Below, piece by piece: positions 1-8,374 of a stretch of 22,496 nt of DNA; positions within the stretch are counted from its first letter, which is position 1, and the number at the start of each line of letters is the position of its first letter. The stretch comes from a virus, in the IMG/VR virus record IMGVR_UViG_3300009159_000347, positions 1-22,496 of that record. One strand, written 5' to 3'. The position numbers were made by a program, and so were the translations under genes. The notes under the pieces are model-generated. The model saw only the letters and a program-made list of their open reading frames with translations. It had not been told where the DNA came from and searched no databases.

Positions 1-591
1 GTTAAGGGTGCTATGGATAACACTACTACTCAGGGCGTATTCGACCTTGACACCGACTCAAACGGTCGTTGGTCAGTTGAAAAGTTCAAGGGTCTTATGT
101 TCCAGCTTGAAAGAGAAGCTAACGCTATCGCTCGTCAGACTCGTCGTGGTAAGGGTAACCTAGTTATCTGTTCTTCAGACGTTGCTTCTGCTCTTCAGAT
201 GGCTGGTGTTCTTGATTACACTCCTGCTCTTAACTCTAACAACCTTCAGGTAGATGACACTGGTAACACTTTCGCTGGTGTTCTAAACGGTCGTCTAAAG
301 GTATACATCGATCCATACGCAATCGGTGGTAACTACCTAACTGTTGGCTATAAGGGTTCTTCAGCATTCGACGCTGGTCTATTCTATTGCCCATACGTTC
401 CTCTACAGATGGTTCGTGCAGTTGATCAGTCAAGCTTCCAGCCAAAGATCGGCTTTAAGACTCGTTACGGCATGGTAGCAAACCCATTCGCCGAAATGAA
501 TGGTTCTTATCAGCCAGTTAAGGGTCTTGGCGAGCTTACTTTCTCATCTAACGTTTACTATCGTCGTATGATCGTTAACAACCTAATGTAA
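1..591 (+). CDS. 23: Major capsid protein gp23, C-terminal part (5' end outside window)
   Basis: The reading frame is open from base 1, so the gene starts upstream and only the last 196 codons are here. The protein resembles the C-terminal half of T4-family major capsid protein gp23, the shell protein that forms hexamers in the prohead and is cleaved by the gp21 protease in T4. Visible features are a glycine- and aromatic-rich beta domain (NYLTVGYKG, FYCPYVPLQM), a KTRYGMVANPF block and a YYRRM..NNLM end, all typical of the family. Codons are strongly biased to GGT, CGT, GCT and AAC, as expected for a very highly expressed gene. It is followed by a strong terminator and by tail and recombination genes, as in cyanophage-type T4-like genomes. 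The in-frame ATG at 13 is internal, not the start. Confidence 0.9.
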   Translation, partial: VKGAMDNTTTQGVFDLDTDSNGRWSVEKFKGLMFQLEREANAIARQTRRGKGNLVICSSDVASALQMAGVLDYTPALNSNNLQVDDTGNTFAGVLNGRLKVYIDPYAIGGNYLTVGYKGSSAFDAGLFYCPYVPLQMVRAVDQSSFQPKIGFKTRYGMVANPFAEMNGSYQPVKGLGELTFSSNVYYRRMIVNNLM

Positions 592-652
592 TTGAAACCT
601 CGCTGATTCAAAGGCGAGGCAATACAAGACGGTTTCAAGCCGCAAACTTAAG

Positions 653-676
653 GGGAGCAGAAATGCTCCCTTTTTT
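653..676 (+). terminator. Rho-independent terminator after gene 23
   Basis: A 7-bp GC-rich stem (GGGAGCA / TGCTCCC, 653-659 and 664-670) with a GAAA loop is followed directly by TTTTTTC. Upstream, between the capsid stop codon and this hairpin, lie a second hairpin (CCTCGC 598-603 with GCGAGG 614-619) and a weaker one around 630-642, so the capsid mRNA 3' end is heavily structured. This fits termination or 3'-end protection of an abundant late transcript. Confidence 0.88.
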
Positions 677-725
677 CTTTACCTTTTTCCAATTTACCAG
701 TATAATCATATATGAAGAAAATGAT

Positions 726-733
726 AATAAATA
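726..733 (+). promoter_or_regulatory. Late-promoter-like box (AATAAATA)
   Basis: AATAAATA matches 7 of 8 bases of the T4 late promoter TATAAATA and fully fits the looser NATAAATA form reported for T4-like cyanophages. It lies in the short gap between the gene 23 terminator and the next structural gene, about 23 bases before that start. This is where a gp55/gp45-dependent late promoter would be expected. No -35 element is needed for this class. The A+T-rich setting makes chance matches possible. Confidence 0.45.
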
Positions 734-755
734 GTAGTAGATCCAGGAGGTACTG

Positions 756-1277
756 ATGACTGCTATAGATAACACACCGTATAACAAGAATTTCCTTAGT
801 CCGCTCAATTTCGTCTTTCAGATCAAGCGAGCGCCGTATGTAAATTTCTTTATTCAAGAAGTTAATCTTCCATCTATTTCTGTCAACTTCCCAACTCAAC
901 AAAACCCATTCGTACGCATCCCTATTTCTGGTGATCATGTTGATTTCGGTAAGCTTAAAATTTCGTTTAAAGTTGATGAAGATATGCAAAACTGGTTCGA
1001 ACTCCATAATTGGATTAGAGCATTAGGGTTCCCGTTTGAATTCGAAGAATATAAAGCTCTATCTACATCTCCAATTGCAACAGGTACAGGCGTAACTTCT
1101 GACATCAATTTAATTATATTAAGTCAGACTAAGCTTCCCATTTTCGAAATTAATTTTCGAGATGCATTCCCAACTTCGTTATCTGATTTAAGCTTCACAT
1201 CTACAGATAATTCTGTTAACTACATAAGTGCTACTGCTGAGTTTAAATATACTCTTTACGACGTAGTAAAATTGTAG
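756..1277 (+). CDS. Virion structural protein, tail tube/tail completion-like
   Basis: A 173-residue protein with a strong Shine-Dalgarno (AGGAGG at 745-750) and the ATG at 756. It resembles a conserved structural protein of marine T4-like phages with the pattern LSPLNFxFxIxRAPxVNFF, a central GDHVDFGKLKISFKVDED, then FELHNWIRALGFP and a C-terminal FKYTLYD. The length and beta-rich, HNW-containing layout suggest a tail-tube or tube-initiator (gp19/gp54-like) fold. The position, between gene 23 and uvsY, is where many T4-like cyanophages carry a protein named gp3 (tail completion and sheath stabiliser). I cannot decide between these names, so no symbol is given. That it is a tail or neck component of the virion is fairly secure. 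It has its own late-promoter-like box upstream. Confidence 0.68.
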   Translation: MTAIDNTPYNKNFLSPLNFVFQIKRAPYVNFFIQEVNLPSISVNFPTQQNPFVRIPISGDHVDFGKLKISFKVDEDMQNWFELHNWIRALGFPFEFEEYKALSTSPIATGTGVTSDINLIILSQTKLPIFEINFRDAFPTSLSDLSFTSTDNSVNYISATAEFKYTLYDVVKL

Positions 1278-1306
1278 TATACTTTTATCCCTAATTACGC
1301 TATAAT
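1278..1306 (+). promoter_or_regulatory. Possible sigma-70-like promoter upstream of uvsY
   Basis: A perfect -10 hexamer TATAAT lies at 1301-1306, 22 bases before the uvsY start. The matching -35 position (1278-1283, TATACT) is poor, so an activated (middle-type) or weak promoter is more likely than a plain one. It sits in the only gap between the structural gene and the recombination operon, so a promoter is expected here. Confidence 0.4.
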
Positions 1307-1328
1307 ATGATTATAAAGTGAGGGGAAT

Positions 1329-1763
1329 ATGAAGCTAGAAGACATTTACATCGAGTGGGATAAAGACAGCGATATCGATACTACTGACCTTGGTACCGAA
1401 AGCATCAAGATACCTAAACTCCACAATAAATATTATAAACTATATACTACTGAGAAGCTACTGCTACGTAAGTACGAAGGCGAGATGAAAAGCTTGAAGC
1501 TTGCTAAGTATGAGTTTTATACTCAAGGACCATCAGCTGAGACACGTGAACTTGGATGGGACATGCCCGCTCGTGGTATGATCCTCAAGCAAGAAATGCC
1601 TATGTATATGGAAGGCGACAAGGATCTTATTTCTTTGTCTTTGAAAATTGGATTACAGCAAGAAAAAGTAGATTTACTTGAATCAATTATTAAAAGCTTG
1701 GTCAACCGAGGATTTCAAATTAAGTCTGCAATTGATTGGCATAAATTTACAATGGGAGCATAA
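1329..1763 (+). CDS. uvsY: UvsY recombination mediator
   Basis: A 144-residue protein close in length to T4 UvsY (137). In T4, UvsY loads the UvsX recombinase onto gp32-covered single-stranded DNA during recombination-dependent replication and repair. Shared features are the MKLEDIYIEWDKD-type start (T4 begins MRLEDLQ), a middle rich in lysine and tyrosine where T4 has its DNA-binding region (LKLAKYEFYTQG), and the ending IKSLVNRGFQIKSAIDWHKF, which mirrors the T4 ending around IKSRGFAIKHIQDMRAF. A GAGGGGA Shine-Dalgarno lies just upstream. The stop codon overlaps the uvsW start by one base, so the two are probably translationally coupled. uvsX itself is not in the window. Confidence 0.88.
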   Translation: MKLEDIYIEWDKDSDIDTTDLGTESIKIPKLHNKYYKLYTTEKLLLRKYEGEMKSLKLAKYEFYTQGPSAETRELGWDMPARGMILKQEMPMYMEGDKDLISLSLKIGLQQEKVDLLESIIKSLVNRGFQIKSAIDWHKFTMGA

Positions 1764-3211
1764 TGGACGTAATTGAGATCTCAAGGTTCGATGAAACCTA
1801 CAATAAAATTACATGCGAGCCTGGAGTTGGTTTCGAACTAAACGAATTTTTTACGTTCGAAGTACCAGGAGCAAAGTTTATGCCAGCCGTCCGCAATAAA
1901 GTGTGGGACGGCAAAATCCGTTTGTACAACGTGATGACTGGCTTGCTTTATGGTGGGCTTAATGCATATGTAAAAGAGTTTGCTGACAAACGTAATTATA
2001 CATTAGTTTACACATCTGATTTCTCGGCTGATGAGTTTTCACTCAAGGAAGCAAATGATTTTGTTGACTCGTTAAACATTCCAAAGAAATATGAACGTAG
2101 AGACTATCAAATCGATGCGTTCACATATGCTGTACGTAATCGTAGAGCACTTATGCTTTCGCCGACTGCCTCTGGTAAGTCATTCATCATCTACTTGATA
2201 ACGAGATATTATAATGCACGGACTCTTATTATTGTTCCAACTACTTCTCTGGTTAGTCAACTTGCCTCTGATTTTAGTGACTATGGCTTTGTATCTGACG
2301 ACTTCGTCCATCGAATATACGCTGGGCAAGATAAACGCACAGATAAACCAATTACCATCTCAACCTGGCAATCGATATATAAACTGGATAAAAAATATTT
2401 CGAACAGTTTGATGTGGTCATAGGTGACGAGGCTCATCTCTTTAAAGCCAAGTCTCTCACTTCTATTATGTCTAAGCTTAGTAGCTGTCGTTACCGTTTT
2501 GGTTTTACTGGAACCCTTGATGGTACTCAAACTCACAAGCTTGTTCTTGAAGGTTTGTTTGGCCCTGTTAGAAAAGTTACTACTACTACTGAGTTAATTG
2601 AACAAAAACACTTGACTTCCTTTCTCATTAAGGCTATAATATTGAAGTATCCCGATGAGATACGTAAACAACTTAGTAAATCAGATTATCAGACAGAGCT
2701 AGATTTCCTAGTACGTAATGTCGCCCGTAATAATTTTATCAAGAACCTCACGCTCTCGCTCGAGGGTAATACTCTGTTGATGTTTCAGTTTGTAGAAAAA
2801 CATGGCCAGGTACTGTATGACTTATTAAAAGATTGTGGACGCCCTGTGTTTTTTGTTCATGGTGGTGTTGATGGAGAAGATCGTGAAACAATTCGTGAGC
2901 TACTTAAGACAGAACAAAACGCTATTGTGGTCGCTTCTGCAGGAACTTTCTCCACAGGTGTTAACATTCCTTCTCTCCGTAACATTATATCTGCTAGTCC
3001 TTCAAAATCCAAGGTTCGAACTCTACAATCAATTGGTCGTGTATTACGCAAATCAGCTGATAAAAATGGCGCAACTCTTTATGACATCGCTGACGATTTA
3101 ACTTGGAAGACTAGAAAGAATTTTACTATACAACACTTTGTTGAACGTATGAAAATATATAATGAGGAAAAATTTGATTATAAAATTTATCCAGTAAACA
3201 TAAAGGCATAA
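1763..3211 (+). CDS. uvsW: UvsW helicase (SF2, DEAH box)
   Basis: A 482-residue superfamily 2 helicase, similar in length to T4 UvsW (503). T4 UvsW unwinds R-loops, reverses forks and branch-migrates joint molecules, turning replication from origin-dependent to recombination-dependent. An N-terminal domain (about 1-105) is followed by the Q-like motif RRDYQIDA (113-119), motif I SPTASGKS (133-140), motif II DEAH (222-225), motif III FTGT and motif VI QSIGRVLRKS near the C-terminus. The one-base overlap with uvsY and its position before gene 55 match the T4-family core order. Start ATG 1763 is the only good choice. Specific assignment rather than a generic helicase rests on length, order and the uvsY neighbour. 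Confidence 0.92.
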   Translation: MDVIEISRFDETYNKITCEPGVGFELNEFFTFEVPGAKFMPAVRNKVWDGKIRLYNVMTGLLYGGLNAYVKEFADKRNYTLVYTSDFSADEFSLKEANDFVDSLNIPKKYERRDYQIDAFTYAVRNRRALMLSPTASGKSFIIYLITRYYNARTLIIVPTTSLVSQLASDFSDYGFVSDDFVHRIYAGQDKRTDKPITISTWQSIYKLDKKYFEQFDVVIGDEAHLFKAKSLTSIMSKLSSCRYRFGFTGTLDGTQTHKLVLEGLFGPVRKVTTTTELIEQKHLTSFLIKAIILKYPDEIRKQLSKSDYQTELDFLVRNVARNNFIKNLTLSLEGNTLLMFQFVEKHGQVLYDLLKDCGRPVFFVHGGVDGEDRETIRELLKTEQNAIVVASAGTFSTGVNIPSLRNIISASPSKSKVRTLQSIGRVLRKSADKNGATLYDIADDLTWKTRKNFTIQHFVERMKIYNEEKFDYKIYPVNIKA

Positions 3212-3212
3212 T

Positions 3213-3785
3213 ATGGCAAAACTACCAAGAGCGAAACGTAATTATGTTAACAATAAAACATTATACGAAGAGATGATTAAATACAAAGACAAACTGAAGT
3301 TCGCAGAAGAAATGGGTAGAACGCCTCCCTCTGTCCCTAACTATGTTGGCCAATGCTTTCTACAAATATGTAACAGGCTCTCAACCAAGCCTAACTTCAT
3401 GAATTATTCATACAGAGATGAGATGGTAGCTGACGCTATCGAGAACTGTGTATCGGCTGCTCATAGTTTTGATCCTGAGAAATCATCAAATCCGTTCGCA
3501 TACTTTACGCAAATTGCTTGGAACGCTTTTATTCGTAGGATTCATAAAGAGAAGAAGCAAGCTTATATCAAGCATAAGAATTTCGAAAACTCTGGTATTA
3601 TGGATGAGCTGTATGATCAGCAAGACGGTAGCCATACTATTCAGGTAAAACACAACGAATATTCTGACGATATTATTCGAAATTTCGAGAGTAAGTTGGC
3701 TAAAAATTTAAAGAAAACAAAAATAGGATTAGAAAAATTCGCAGAGGAAGAAACTAATGAAGAACTTGCACCTAGTACCAGCTAA
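3213..3785 (+). CDS. 55: gp55 late-transcription sigma factor
   Basis: A 190-residue protein matching T4 gp55 (185) in length and place. gp55 replaces the host sigma on RNA polymerase, recognises the single TATAAATA-type late promoter box and links transcription to replication through the gp45 sliding clamp. The sigma region-2-like core is visible: SFDPEKSSNPFAYFTQ followed by AWNAFIRRIHKEKKQ, the helix pair used for polymerase and -10 contacts. The start lies two bases after the uvsW stop. gp45 is encoded in this window, while the gp33 coactivator is not seen. The C-terminal 30 residues are charged. The last 29 bases overlap the next small ORF. Confidence 0.9.
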   Translation: MAKLPRAKRNYVNNKTLYEEMIKYKDKLKFAEEMGRTPPSVPNYVGQCFLQICNRLSTKPNFMNYSYRDEMVADAIENCVSAAHSFDPEKSSNPFAYFTQIAWNAFIRRIHKEKKQAYIKHKNFENSGIMDELYDQQDGSHTIQVKHNEYSDDIIRNFESKLAKNLKKTKIGLEKFAEEETNEELAPSTS

Positions 3786-3948
3786 TGTTATGGATCTTGT
3801 TGATAAGATCAATGATGGCATCACGAGAGAAAACGAACGTAACAATTACGTCCTTCGCCTCGAGGCTATCAGGGATTATACGACTATCTGTTTGAACACA
3901 TATTCAAGAGATAAAAATTCTTTCTCAAATAAGAAAACTGCTAGATGA
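3757..3948 (+). CDS. Small protein of unknown function between 55 and 47
   Basis: A 63-residue ORF that starts inside the 3' end of gene 55 (29-base overlap) and ends four bases into gene 47, so it is tightly packed in the operon. A good Shine-Dalgarno (GAGGAAG near 3745-3751) precedes the ATG. The N-terminal half has a helical pattern VMDLVDKINDGITREN, and the C-terminal half is basic. I do not recognise a family. T4-like genomes often carry short non-conserved ORFs here. Its packing and ribosome site support that it is real. Confidence 0.6.
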   Translation: MKNLHLVPANVMDLVDKINDGITRENERNNYVLRLEAIRDYTTICLNTYSRDKNSFSNKKTAR

Positions 3949-5015
3949 AGATTGCACTAATTACTGATACACACTGGGGTATTCGCAATGACAACATTGC
4001 GTTTATGGATAATTCGAAGAGGTTCCTTGATGAGGTATTTTTTCCATATTTGGACAGTAACAATGTTCGTACTGTTGTTCATCTCGGCGATCTTGTAGAC
4101 CGTCGTAAGTATCTCAATCACTATACGATGCATCGATTGATGAAAGATTTTCTAGTTCCTTTGGATAATAGAAATATCAACTGTCATTTCATCGCAGGTA
4201 ATCACGATACCTACTTTAAAAACACAAACGAAATCAATGCTATTGAGAATATCATCGGTGATAGATTTGAAGATTGCTTCACTTCATATCAACGGATTCC
4301 ACGTGAATTTGATTTTGATGGAACTATAGTGCTAATGCTACCATGGATATGCGATGAAAACAGAGAAGTTTGCTTACACAAAATCAAAACTACGCCAGCT
4401 CAGATTGTTATGGGCCATCTCGAGCTTGCAGGCTTTGAGATGCACAGGGGATCTATGGTTTCTCATGGAGATGATCGTCATATCTTTGATCGCTTTGATA
4501 TGGTTCTTAGTGGCCATTATCATCATCGTTCCTCTGATGGCACTATCCATTATTTGGGTAGCCACGCTGAGTTTACTTGGAGCGATTATGATGATCCTAA
4601 AGGCTTTCACATCCTGGATACAGAAACCAGGGACTTGACTTTTATACCGAACTCGTTTATAATGTTCTCTAAGGTCTGGTATGACGATGCAACTCCTGGT
4701 CATGAGCCAGAAGGTATCGATCTTAGTTTGTTGAAAGATAAGATCATCAAGGTGATTGTTAAGAACAAAACTGATCCATACAGGTTCGATAGATTTATTG
4801 AGCAAATTGAAAAGATTGGTGTGTTAGAAATGCAAATCGTTGAGGATCATTTGAACCTTGCCACTGAGGTAGATGATGATATTATCAATGAGGCAGAGTC
4901 TACCATCAACATTTTTAAGAAGTATATCGATCAAGTCAACTCTCCTAATTTGAATAAAGATAGACTAGAAAAAACTATCGTGGAACTTTACAACGAGGCT
5001 ATCGCTATAGAATGA
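3945..5015 (+). CDS. 47: gp47 recombination nuclease subunit (Mre11-like)
   Basis: A 356-residue metallophosphoesterase, slightly longer than T4 gp47 (339). With gp46 it forms the SbcCD/Mre11-Rad50-type complex that resects double-strand ends for recombination-dependent replication and helps degrade host DNA. The metal-binding motifs are in order: DTH (8-10), GDLVDRR (48-54), GNHD (85-88), GH (157-158) and GHYHH (190-194). All catalytic histidines and aspartates appear present. The C-terminal 130 residues probably form the capping and gp46-binding part. The gene overlaps its partner 46 by four bases (ATGA-type junction), typical of subunits made together. Confidence 0.94.
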   Translation: MKIALITDTHWGIRNDNIAFMDNSKRFLDEVFFPYLDSNNVRTVVHLGDLVDRRKYLNHYTMHRLMKDFLVPLDNRNINCHFIAGNHDTYFKNTNEINAIENIIGDRFEDCFTSYQRIPREFDFDGTIVLMLPWICDENREVCLHKIKTTPAQIVMGHLELAGFEMHRGSMVSHGDDRHIFDRFDMVLSGHYHHRSSDGTIHYLGSHAEFTWSDYDDPKGFHILDTETRDLTFIPNSFIMFSKVWYDDATPGHEPEGIDLSLLKDKIIKVIVKNKTDPYRFDRFIEQIEKIGVLEMQIVEDHLNLATEVDDDIINEAESTINIFKKYIDQVNSPNLNKDRLEKTIVELYNEAIAIE

Positions 5016-6718
5016 TATTTTTCAAAACACTACGTTGGAAAAATCTACTCTCGACTGGTAATATTTTTACAGAGATAGATTTAGCTAAATCAAACAACAC
5101 ACTTATTGTCGGCGAGAATGGGGCTGGGAAGTCTACCATTCTCGACGCTTTATCGTTTGCACTGTTTGGGAAACCTTTCCGTAAGATCAACAAGCCACAG
5201 CTGCTTAACACGATCACGAAGAAAGAACTTGTTGTTGAGATTGAATTTAACATCTCCAGCAACGAGTACAAGATCGTTCGTGGAGTCAAGCCAAATATTT
5301 TTGAAGTGTATCAAAACGGTATCCTGCTTAACCAGTCTGCAGAGATAAAAGACTATCAAGAAATTCTTGAGAAGCAAATACTTAAGCTTAACATGAAGTC
5401 TTTCTGTCAGGTTGTTGTGCTTGGTTCGGCTACGTTCCAGCCGTTTATGCAGCTTCCAGGAGGACAGCGTAGAGATATTATCGAAGACCTACTTGACCTT
5501 CAAATCTTCACAACCATGAACTCGCTCCTCAAAGATAAGATGCTGGATAATAGTAGCGAATTAGATGATGTTTCAGCCGATCAAAGAGTTTTGATGGGTA
5601 GAATAGAAATAATCAAGGAACACCTGCTCGAGAAGCAAACTAACAATGAGAAGCTCGTTGCTGAGAAAATTAACGTTATTGATGACACAAATGAAAAGCT
5701 TATTGCTCTCCACGACCAATGTAAAAGTATCGAAGAGCAAATAGCTAATTTTAAAGAAAGTATTCAAGACGAACCTAAAATCAGCAAGCGTATTAATCAA
5801 CTCTCGCAGCTTAGGCATAAAATTGAAGCTAAACGTGCTCTGATTGATAAGGATGTAGCCTTTTTCGAAAGACATGAGAACTGTCCTACTTGTACTCAGA
5901 GTATTAGTAATGAGTTTCGCGAAAATACGTTGTTCACTAAGAATAATGAGATCAAAAGTATCGATACCGCCCTTGTAGATCTTGTTACACAGTACGATGA
6001 AACTAATGCTCGTTTGAATGAGATGATAGAGGTTCATGCGAATGTACAAACTTTGCAAATGCAACAAATTAAATTACGTTCTAATGGCGAATCTTTAGCT
6101 AAATATCGCGACCAGCTGATGAAAGAAATCAATCAGATAAATGTTTCACATGAGGCTGACGAAGATTCTAAAATGGCTGATCTTGAGGTAGAACTAAATT
6201 CTGTCGCCGCTCGTTATAATGATGCAATGGATCAAAAGCAGATTTATTCAGCGGCTGCTATGCTACTGAAAGACGGTGGTATTAAGGCAAGGATTATCAA
6301 GCAGTATGTTCCTGTTATTAATAAGCTCATCAATAAGTATCTTTCAGCTATGGATTTCTTTGTGCAGTTCGAGCTTGACGAGGAATTTAACGAAACAATT
6401 AAATCTCGATTCAGAGACGAATTCTCATACGCTTCTTTCTCTGAAGGTGAGAAGATGCGAATTAATCTTGCTATCTTGTTTACATGGCGTTCTGTGGCTA
6501 AGTTGCGTAATTCTATCAGCACTAACCTTCTTATTATGGACGAAGTGTTCGATAGCTCTCTAGATTCTAATGGTACAGAAGAGTTTATGAAGATACTAAA
6601 TAACCTGACATCGGATACGAATACGTTTATTATCAGCCATAAAACTGATCAGCTGTACGATAAATTTACTAATGTGATTAAATTTGAGAAGCATAAAAAC
6701 TTCAGTAAGGTTGCATGA
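5012..6718 (+). CDS. 46: gp46 recombination nuclease subunit (Rad50/SbcC-like ATPase)
   Basis: A 568-residue SMC-like ATPase, almost the same length as T4 gp46 (560). Visible parts are Walker A GENGAGKST (34-42), a Q-loop region, a long charged coiled coil with a zinc-hook CPTC (291-294) at its turn, the return coil, the ABC signature SFSEGEKMR (about 475-483) and Walker B LLIMDEVFD with D-loop SSLD (about 506-518), then the H-loop ISHKTD. The hook pairs two gp46 coils so that the gp47 nuclease heads can bridge and process DNA ends. Every key motif is intact. The stop overlaps the start of the PP-loop gene, where the T4-like core order is broken by about 8 kb of accessory genes. Confidence 0.95.
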   Translation: MIFFKTLRWKNLLSTGNIFTEIDLAKSNNTLIVGENGAGKSTILDALSFALFGKPFRKINKPQLLNTITKKELVVEIEFNISSNEYKIVRGVKPNIFEVYQNGILLNQSAEIKDYQEILEKQILKLNMKSFCQVVVLGSATFQPFMQLPGGQRRDIIEDLLDLQIFTTMNSLLKDKMLDNSSELDDVSADQRVLMGRIEIIKEHLLEKQTNNEKLVAEKINVIDDTNEKLIALHDQCKSIEEQIANFKESIQDEPKISKRINQLSQLRHKIEAKRALIDKDVAFFERHENCPTCTQSISNEFRENTLFTKNNEIKSIDTALVDLVTQYDETNARLNEMIEVHANVQTLQMQQIKLRSNGESLAKYRDQLMKEINQINVSHEADEDSKMADLEVELNSVAARYNDAMDQKQIYSAAAMLLKDGGIKARIIKQYVPVINKLINKYLSAMDFFVQFELDEEFNETIKSRFRDEFSYASFSEGEKMRINLAILFTWRSVAKLRNSISTNLLIMDEVFDSSLDSNGTEEFMKILNNLTSDTNTFIISHKTDQLYDKFTNVIKFEKHKNFSKVA

Positions 6719-7752
6719 TGGGATTACTACTTTACACAAAAATGTTCGATAACGAAAATTTAGACCTACTACCGTGGTGTCCAAAACAATATCCATACAC
6801 TCAATCTGTTAATAGAGTTATGCAGGGTATGGATCCTTTTAATGTGACGCTTGGTTGTGAAACTATTGCTGAAATTTTGCAGTTACCAACGAACAATAAA
6901 ACATATGAAGATATGGCTATTGAAAGAGCTATTCAGTTTAAGGAACTAGATGGCGATATATATATTATGTACAGCGGCGGTGTTGATAGTACTACCGCTG
7001 TAACAGCCTTCCTTGCTTCTTGGTCTACAGAAGAATTGCAACGTGTTCATATTTTAGCTTCTATCACGAGTATCGCAGAATTTCCGCAAATGTGGAATTT
7101 AATTGTGGAGAAGTTTAAGGGTAGAATTACTTCTTCATACGCTCATGTTGAGAAAGCATGCAAGAAAGGTCATGTCATCACTGGCGAGCATGGCGATCAA
7201 ATATTCGGTAGCGATGTAATTAAGAAAGTTGTCGATCATCATGGCGAAGAAGGTATACATGCTAACTGGAAAACTAAAATGCCAGTTGTGTATAATGATA
7301 TGTTTGGCAAATCAATCGCTTCAAAATTTATAGAAGTTTACGAGCGAACTACAGTAGCTTGTCCGTTTCCTATTAAGAGCTGTTTTGATTGGGTATGGTG
7401 GTTTAATTTCACCAACAAGTGGCAGCATGTTAAGTACAGATTGCTAGCATATAAAGATTGGGAAGATCCAAGAACTAATTTTTCTAAGATCCATCATTTC
7501 TTCGATACTCCTGAATGGCAGCGATGGAGTTTAGATAATCATGATCAAAAAATTGAAAACAGCTTGAGATCTTATAAAGTAGCAGGGAAAAAATTCATCA
7601 TAAAGCACACAGGCTATGATGAATATATAACTAAGGGTAAAGTAGGAAGCTTGAAAAATCTTTGGAAAAATAAAGGGTTTTATGAAGCCGTTGACGATAA
7701 TTTGAATTTTATCACAAAAGAATATGCTATGGAGTTTATCAATGGAAAATGA
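6715..7752 (+). CDS. PP-loop ATPase, asparagine-synthase-like (amidotransferase/ligase type)
   Basis: A 345-residue protein with the N-type ATP pyrophosphatase motif SGGVDS (87-92), which binds the ATP pyrophosphate, and a second motif GEHGDQIFG (157-165) resembling the GEGxDExFGG loop of asparagine synthase C-terminal domains. Such enzymes adenylate a carboxyl or carbonyl group and transfer nitrogen to it. No N-terminal glutaminase domain (Cys-2) is present, so the nitrogen source would be ammonia, another protein, or an amine substrate. The C-terminal 150 residues are rich in Trp, Lys and His with no family I recognise. ATGs at 6715 and 6718 are both possible. It overlaps gene 46 by four bases and the next gene by eleven. 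QueC-like chemistry is a less likely alternative because of the length and second motif. Confidence 0.7.
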   Translation: MMGLLLYTKMFDNENLDLLPWCPKQYPYTQSVNRVMQGMDPFNVTLGCETIAEILQLPTNNKTYEDMAIERAIQFKELDGDIYIMYSGGVDSTTAVTAFLASWSTEELQRVHILASITSIAEFPQMWNLIVEKFKGRITSSYAHVEKACKKGHVITGEHGDQIFGSDVIKKVVDHHGEEGIHANWKTKMPVVYNDMFGKSIASKFIEVYERTTVACPFPIKSCFDWVWWFNFTNKWQHVKYRLLAYKDWEDPRTNFSKIHHFFDTPEWQRWSLDNHDQKIENSLRSYKVAGKKFIIKHTGYDEYITKGKVGSLKNLWKNKGFYEAVDDNLNFITKEYAMEFINGK

Positions 7753-8365
7753 ATATATTGAAGATAATGATATTGATTATGACTACTACCTTTATGTTTA
7801 CAGAAACAGAATCGTAAAAATCGTTAAAACTCGAAAAGCGTATAATGTGGTAAAGTATAGTACTGTCATCACATACTCTAAATCTTTTATTCCTAAAGGA
7901 TTAACAATTAAAGATCTTTTGTATAACTACAACTATACTCTTACAGAGGGTTATCATAAGGTCGACGAAGAAGGCGATGAAGACAATTTAAATTCACTGA
8001 AGCGAATGACTGCTGTTCTTAGATATCTTGAAAAATTTCAATTGTTGACAAATTTCTTAAAATCTTCTATAATTTCAAGAGCGGCTGATGAAGATATCTA
8101 CAATCGTTTGTTGATGCAACAAATTCAAAATTACGAACAGAATCCTGAAGATATCGGCAGCTTACTTGAGGCTGAATTTAAATGTTCGAAATATGAAAGT
8201 TATGAAGCTCTAATCGAATCTATTAAGCTAAAATATAGCGATGCTTCAGAAGTATTTGCATATATACGATATAAGGAGTTTGAGTTTAAGAACCTCCTTC
8301 GTAGCAATAATTTCCTAGAGGTCCAAAAGATCTTAGTAGAAATGAAACAAAAACTCAAAATATGA
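7742..8365 (+). CDS. Protein of unknown function between PP-loop ATPase and cupin genes
   Basis: A 207-residue protein from the ATG at 7742, chosen because GGAG at 7731-7734 is correctly spaced; the frame is open to an earlier ATG at 7724. The first 20 residues are very acidic and tyrosine-rich (DNDIDYDYYLYVY), followed by a basic beta-rich stretch and then a mostly helical C-terminal half with charged heptad-like spacing. There is no signal peptide, membrane segment or catalytic motif I can name. The overlap with the PP-loop gene and the nine-base gap before the cupin gene make it part of a three-gene cassette, perhaps a partner subunit or substrate-binding protein of these enzymes. Confidence 0.72.
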   Translation: MENEYIEDNDIDYDYYLYVYRNRIVKIVKTRKAYNVVKYSTVITYSKSFIPKGLTIKDLLYNYNYTLTEGYHKVDEEGDEDNLNSLKRMTAVLRYLEKFQLLTNFLKSSIISRAADEDIYNRLLMQQIQNYEQNPEDIGSLLEAEFKCSKYESYEALIESIKLKYSDASEVFAYIRYKEFEFKNLLRSNNFLEVQKILVEMKQKLKI

Positions 8366-8374
8366 GAAATTGAA

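Noticed and set aside
4374-4805. 143-residue minus-strand ORF within gene 47.
   Set aside because: Gene 47 has all metallophosphoesterase motifs across this stretch; the antisense frame is a shadow.
5573-6067. 164-residue minus-strand ORF within gene 46.
   Set aside because: It is antisense to the gp46 coiled coil and zinc hook; the apparent hydrophobic protein comes from the complementary codons.
6715-7752. QueC-type 7-deazaguanine (preQ0) synthesis enzyme.
   Set aside because: SGGxDS is shared, but the protein is much longer, has the asparagine-synthase-like GEHGDQIFG loop, lacks the C-terminal zinc cysteine cluster, and no QueD, QueE or FolE gene is nearby.
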